Shown: positions 46,264-47,452 of the stretch, one piece after another
Layout of the letters: each line of letters starts with the position of its first letter
Position numbering within the stretch: position 1 is the first letter of the stretch
From: Ureibacillus sinduriensis BLB-1 = JCM 15800
Lineage (GTDB): Bacteria > Bacillota > Bacilli > Bacillales_A > Planococcaceae
Assembly (NCBI RefSeq): GCF_000772955.1
Contig: NZ_JPVO01000035.1
Location: 1 to 47,452 of the forward strand
Length of the DNA: 47,452 nucleotides
Reading direction: 5' to 3'
Position numbers and translations under genes: made by a program
The notes under the pieces: model-generated
Told to the model about the DNA's origin: nothing
Databases searched by the model: none
What the model saw: the letters and a program-made list of their open reading frames with translations, nothing else

Positions 46264-47154
46264 ATGGAGCACATTTTGCGCCCGATCTACCAAGAACGTG
46301 CAAGCCAGTCAGATACTTTAGGTGTCATTCTTGTGACAAAACGTGAAGAAACAATAAGTGTTACCGATACTTTTGATTCGGTGTTATTAATAGTTGTAAA
46401 AGAAGCGGACATGCCAATTTTCACAAAACATTATTTGCATGAAGATAAAAAGATGGCCATGCACGTTATAACTGAAGAGTTATTAAATAAAAGACTGAAT
46501 GTTGGATTGGATAGAAGGATTGTAGATTGGATCTTCCATGGCAAAATCATGTTCGATCGCAACGAATATTTATCGGATTTGAGATTAAAGCTGCAGGAGT
46601 TTCCTTTCATGGGCCGTAAATTGAAGACAGGGATACAATTCTCAAAATTGATTCGCCGTTATCTTGAAGGTAAAGAGTTTTTCAATCGCGGGAATTATTT
46701 TGACTCCTATCATCATGTTGTTGATTCCTTGCATCATCTAGCGCGCCTGGCCGTAATTGAAAATGGTCTATATCCGGAAGTGACAGTTTGGTCCCAGGTG
46801 AAAAAGTTGGAGCCTTCGATATATAAATTATACGAAGAACTTGTAATGAGTACGGAAAGCCTGGAGAAAAGGCTGGAGTTGCTCTTTTTGGCCATCGAGT
46901 TCTTAATTAATTCAAGAACACATGACGGAGCGGAGCATATATTAGAAACGATGTTAACCAAAGATACATGGACTACACAGGAATTACATAATGATAATGA
47001 GTTGAAATATTATTCGAAGGACTTGGAAGTTTTTGTAGAGTACCTGATTGACAAAGGGTATATCTTAACAGAATCGAAACTTTCAAAAAGTGGTTTAATC
47101 TATCATCGACATTATAAAGTTGATAAAGACTTCGTATCTTCTTCATACGAGTGA
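46264..47154 (+). CDS. ygxA: Nucleotidyltransferase-like protein YgxA
   Basis: A 296-residue soluble protein matching B. subtilis YgxA, annotated as nucleotidyltransferase-like. It begins MEHILRPIYQERASQSDTLG. A nucleotidyltransferase-like N-terminal half is followed by a helical middle (RGNYFDSYHHVVDSLHHLAR) and a C-terminal winged-helix-like segment. I do not see an intact GS...DxD active site, so the activity is doubtful. TTTAGGAGG precedes ATG 46264. It lies directly upstream of an rRNA operon, as ygxA does before rrnD. Confidence 0.87.
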   Translation: MEHILRPIYQERASQSDTLGVILVTKREETISVTDTFDSVLLIVVKEADMPIFTKHYLHEDKKMAMHVITEELLNKRLNVGLDRRIVDWIFHGKIMFDRNEYLSDLRLKLQEFPFMGRKLKTGIQFSKLIRRYLEGKEFFNRGNYFDSYHHVVDSLHHLARLAVIENGLYPEVTVWSQVKKLEPSIYKLYEELVMSTESLEKRLELLFLAIEFLINSRTHDGAEHILETMLTKDTWTTQELHNDNELKYYSKDLEVFVEYLIDKGYILTESKLSKSGLIYHRHYKVDKDFVSSSYE

Positions 47155-47238
47155 TCTGCTTTGAATTTATATTAAAGCCGTAGAGAACAGTCATATCGGG
47201 GTGTTTAAACACCTCGAAAACTTTTTTGATATAAAGTG

Positions 47239-47268
47239 TTGACATTCATGCTAGTCTAGATGTATTAT
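47239..47268 (+). promoter_or_regulatory. rRNA operon promoter P1
   Basis: TTGACA (47239-47244), an 18-bp spacer and TATTAT (47263-47268). GTCGCTGA follows at 47276, placing a G at the likely start. Confidence 0.75.
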
Positions 47269-47346
47269 TGTAAACGTCGCTGATGCGAATAAACAAAAAC
47301 ATCGGAACAAACACTTTCTCGAAAACAACTTTTTGAAAAAAAGTTG

Positions 47347-47376
47347 TTGACAGCGTTTTGGTGAAGATGTTATTAT
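47347..47376 (+). promoter_or_regulatory. rRNA operon promoter P2
   Basis: TTGACA (47347-47352), an 18-bp spacer and TATTAT (47371-47376), 108 bases after P1. The same GTCGCTGA follows at 47383. Confidence 0.8.
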
Positions 47377-47382
47377 AGAGAA

Positions 47383-47452
47383 GTCGCTGAAAAATGACAG
47401 AAATTAATGAACCTTGAAAACTGAACAACAAAACGTTAATGAAATCGTTTCT
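47383..47452 (+). other. rRNA leader, cut off by the window end before 16S
   Basis: The transcript leader contains ACCTTGAAAACTGAACAAC, a segment common ahead of and within Bacillales rRNA operons and thought to take part in antitermination or processing. The mature 16S sequence is not reached. Confidence 0.7.

Noticed and set aside
46161..46346. 61-codon frame with CGC motif upstream of ygxA
   Set aside because: No ribosome binding site, and it runs into the ygxA start in another frame. Probably chance.
47383..47452. 16S rRNA gene
   Set aside because: Only the leader is present; the mature 16S 5' end is not reached in the window.

Overview
This window looks like a chromosomal segment from a low-GC, endospore-forming Bacillales bacterium, most likely Planococcaceae (the Lysinibacillus/Solibacillus/Rummeliibacillus side). 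Three lines of evidence support this. It carries spore genes (pdaA, a gamma-type SASP) behind sigma-G-like promoters. It has Firmicute regulatory sites (PerR and Fur boxes, FMN riboswitches, a cre-like site). Its gene order recX-yfhH-yfhJ / yfhP / mutY / SASP / ntdP / ygaD ... ygaE / hemL / bcp / perR / ygzB / ygxA / rRNA operon is recognisably that of the Bacillus subtilis yfhG-ygxA-rrnD region. No phage, transposase, CRISPR or tRNA gene was seen.

Layout. 1-540: a decaying 51-bp tandem array of small hairpins. 0.6-2.7 kb: pseudouridine catabolism (psuK-psuG) behind a promoter that overlaps a 32-bp dyad. 2.7-4.4 kb: yfkK, a YtxH-like protein and a YihY membrane protein. 4.5-6.5 kb: a P1B-4 ATPase of the PfeT (Fe2+ efflux) type with a perfect PerR box and two Fur-like boxes upstream. 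6.6-8.5 kb: class I fumarase and a small SE1561-like protein. 8.5-10.3 kb: a possible tiny transcription unit and an MFS transporter. 10.4-12.7 kb: a two-gene carboxynorspermidine/carboxyspermidine route to polyamines. 13.1-15.5 kb: glpFK with a leader hairpin. 15.6-17.9 kb: a GntR/YtrA-type regulator, DUF1648 membrane protein and CPBP protease operon behind its own palindromic operator. 17.95-18.2 kb: a nested inverted-repeat element. 18.2-19.6 kb: an RlmD-type rRNA methyltransferase. 19.8-22.2 kb: two nearly identical FMN riboswitches in series, each with its own terminator, then ribE-ribB-ribH; ribD and ribA are missing from the operon. 22.2-27.5 kb: pdaA, recX, yfhH, yfhJ, an intergenic repeat, yfhP, mutY and an asparagine-rich SASP. 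27.7-30.4 kb: ntdP and ygaD.

30.6-40.7 kb is a block that interrupts the B. subtilis-like gene order between ygaD and ygaE. It holds a dipeptide/oligopeptide ABC importer (oppD-F-A-B-C), then a leftward sulfonate-type ABC importer (ssuB-C-A) followed by cysK, with a divergent Crp/Fnr-type regulator. The theme is scavenging of peptides and organic sulfur. 40.8-47.45 kb returns to the conserved order: ygaE, hemL divergent from bcp, a D-2-hydroxyacid dehydrogenase, perR with its own PerR box, ygzB, ygxA, and tandem rRNA promoters whose transcript leaves the window before 16S rRNA.

The genes share some physiology. PerR encoded at 45.1 kb probably controls itself and the iron exporter at 4.5-6.5 kb, and it sits beside a Bcp peroxiredoxin. 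Riboflavin genes are under stacked FMN control. Several small intergenic structures (the 51-bp array, the 17.95-kb element and the 24.7-kb repeat) are not explained by any gene and are the least familiar parts of the window.
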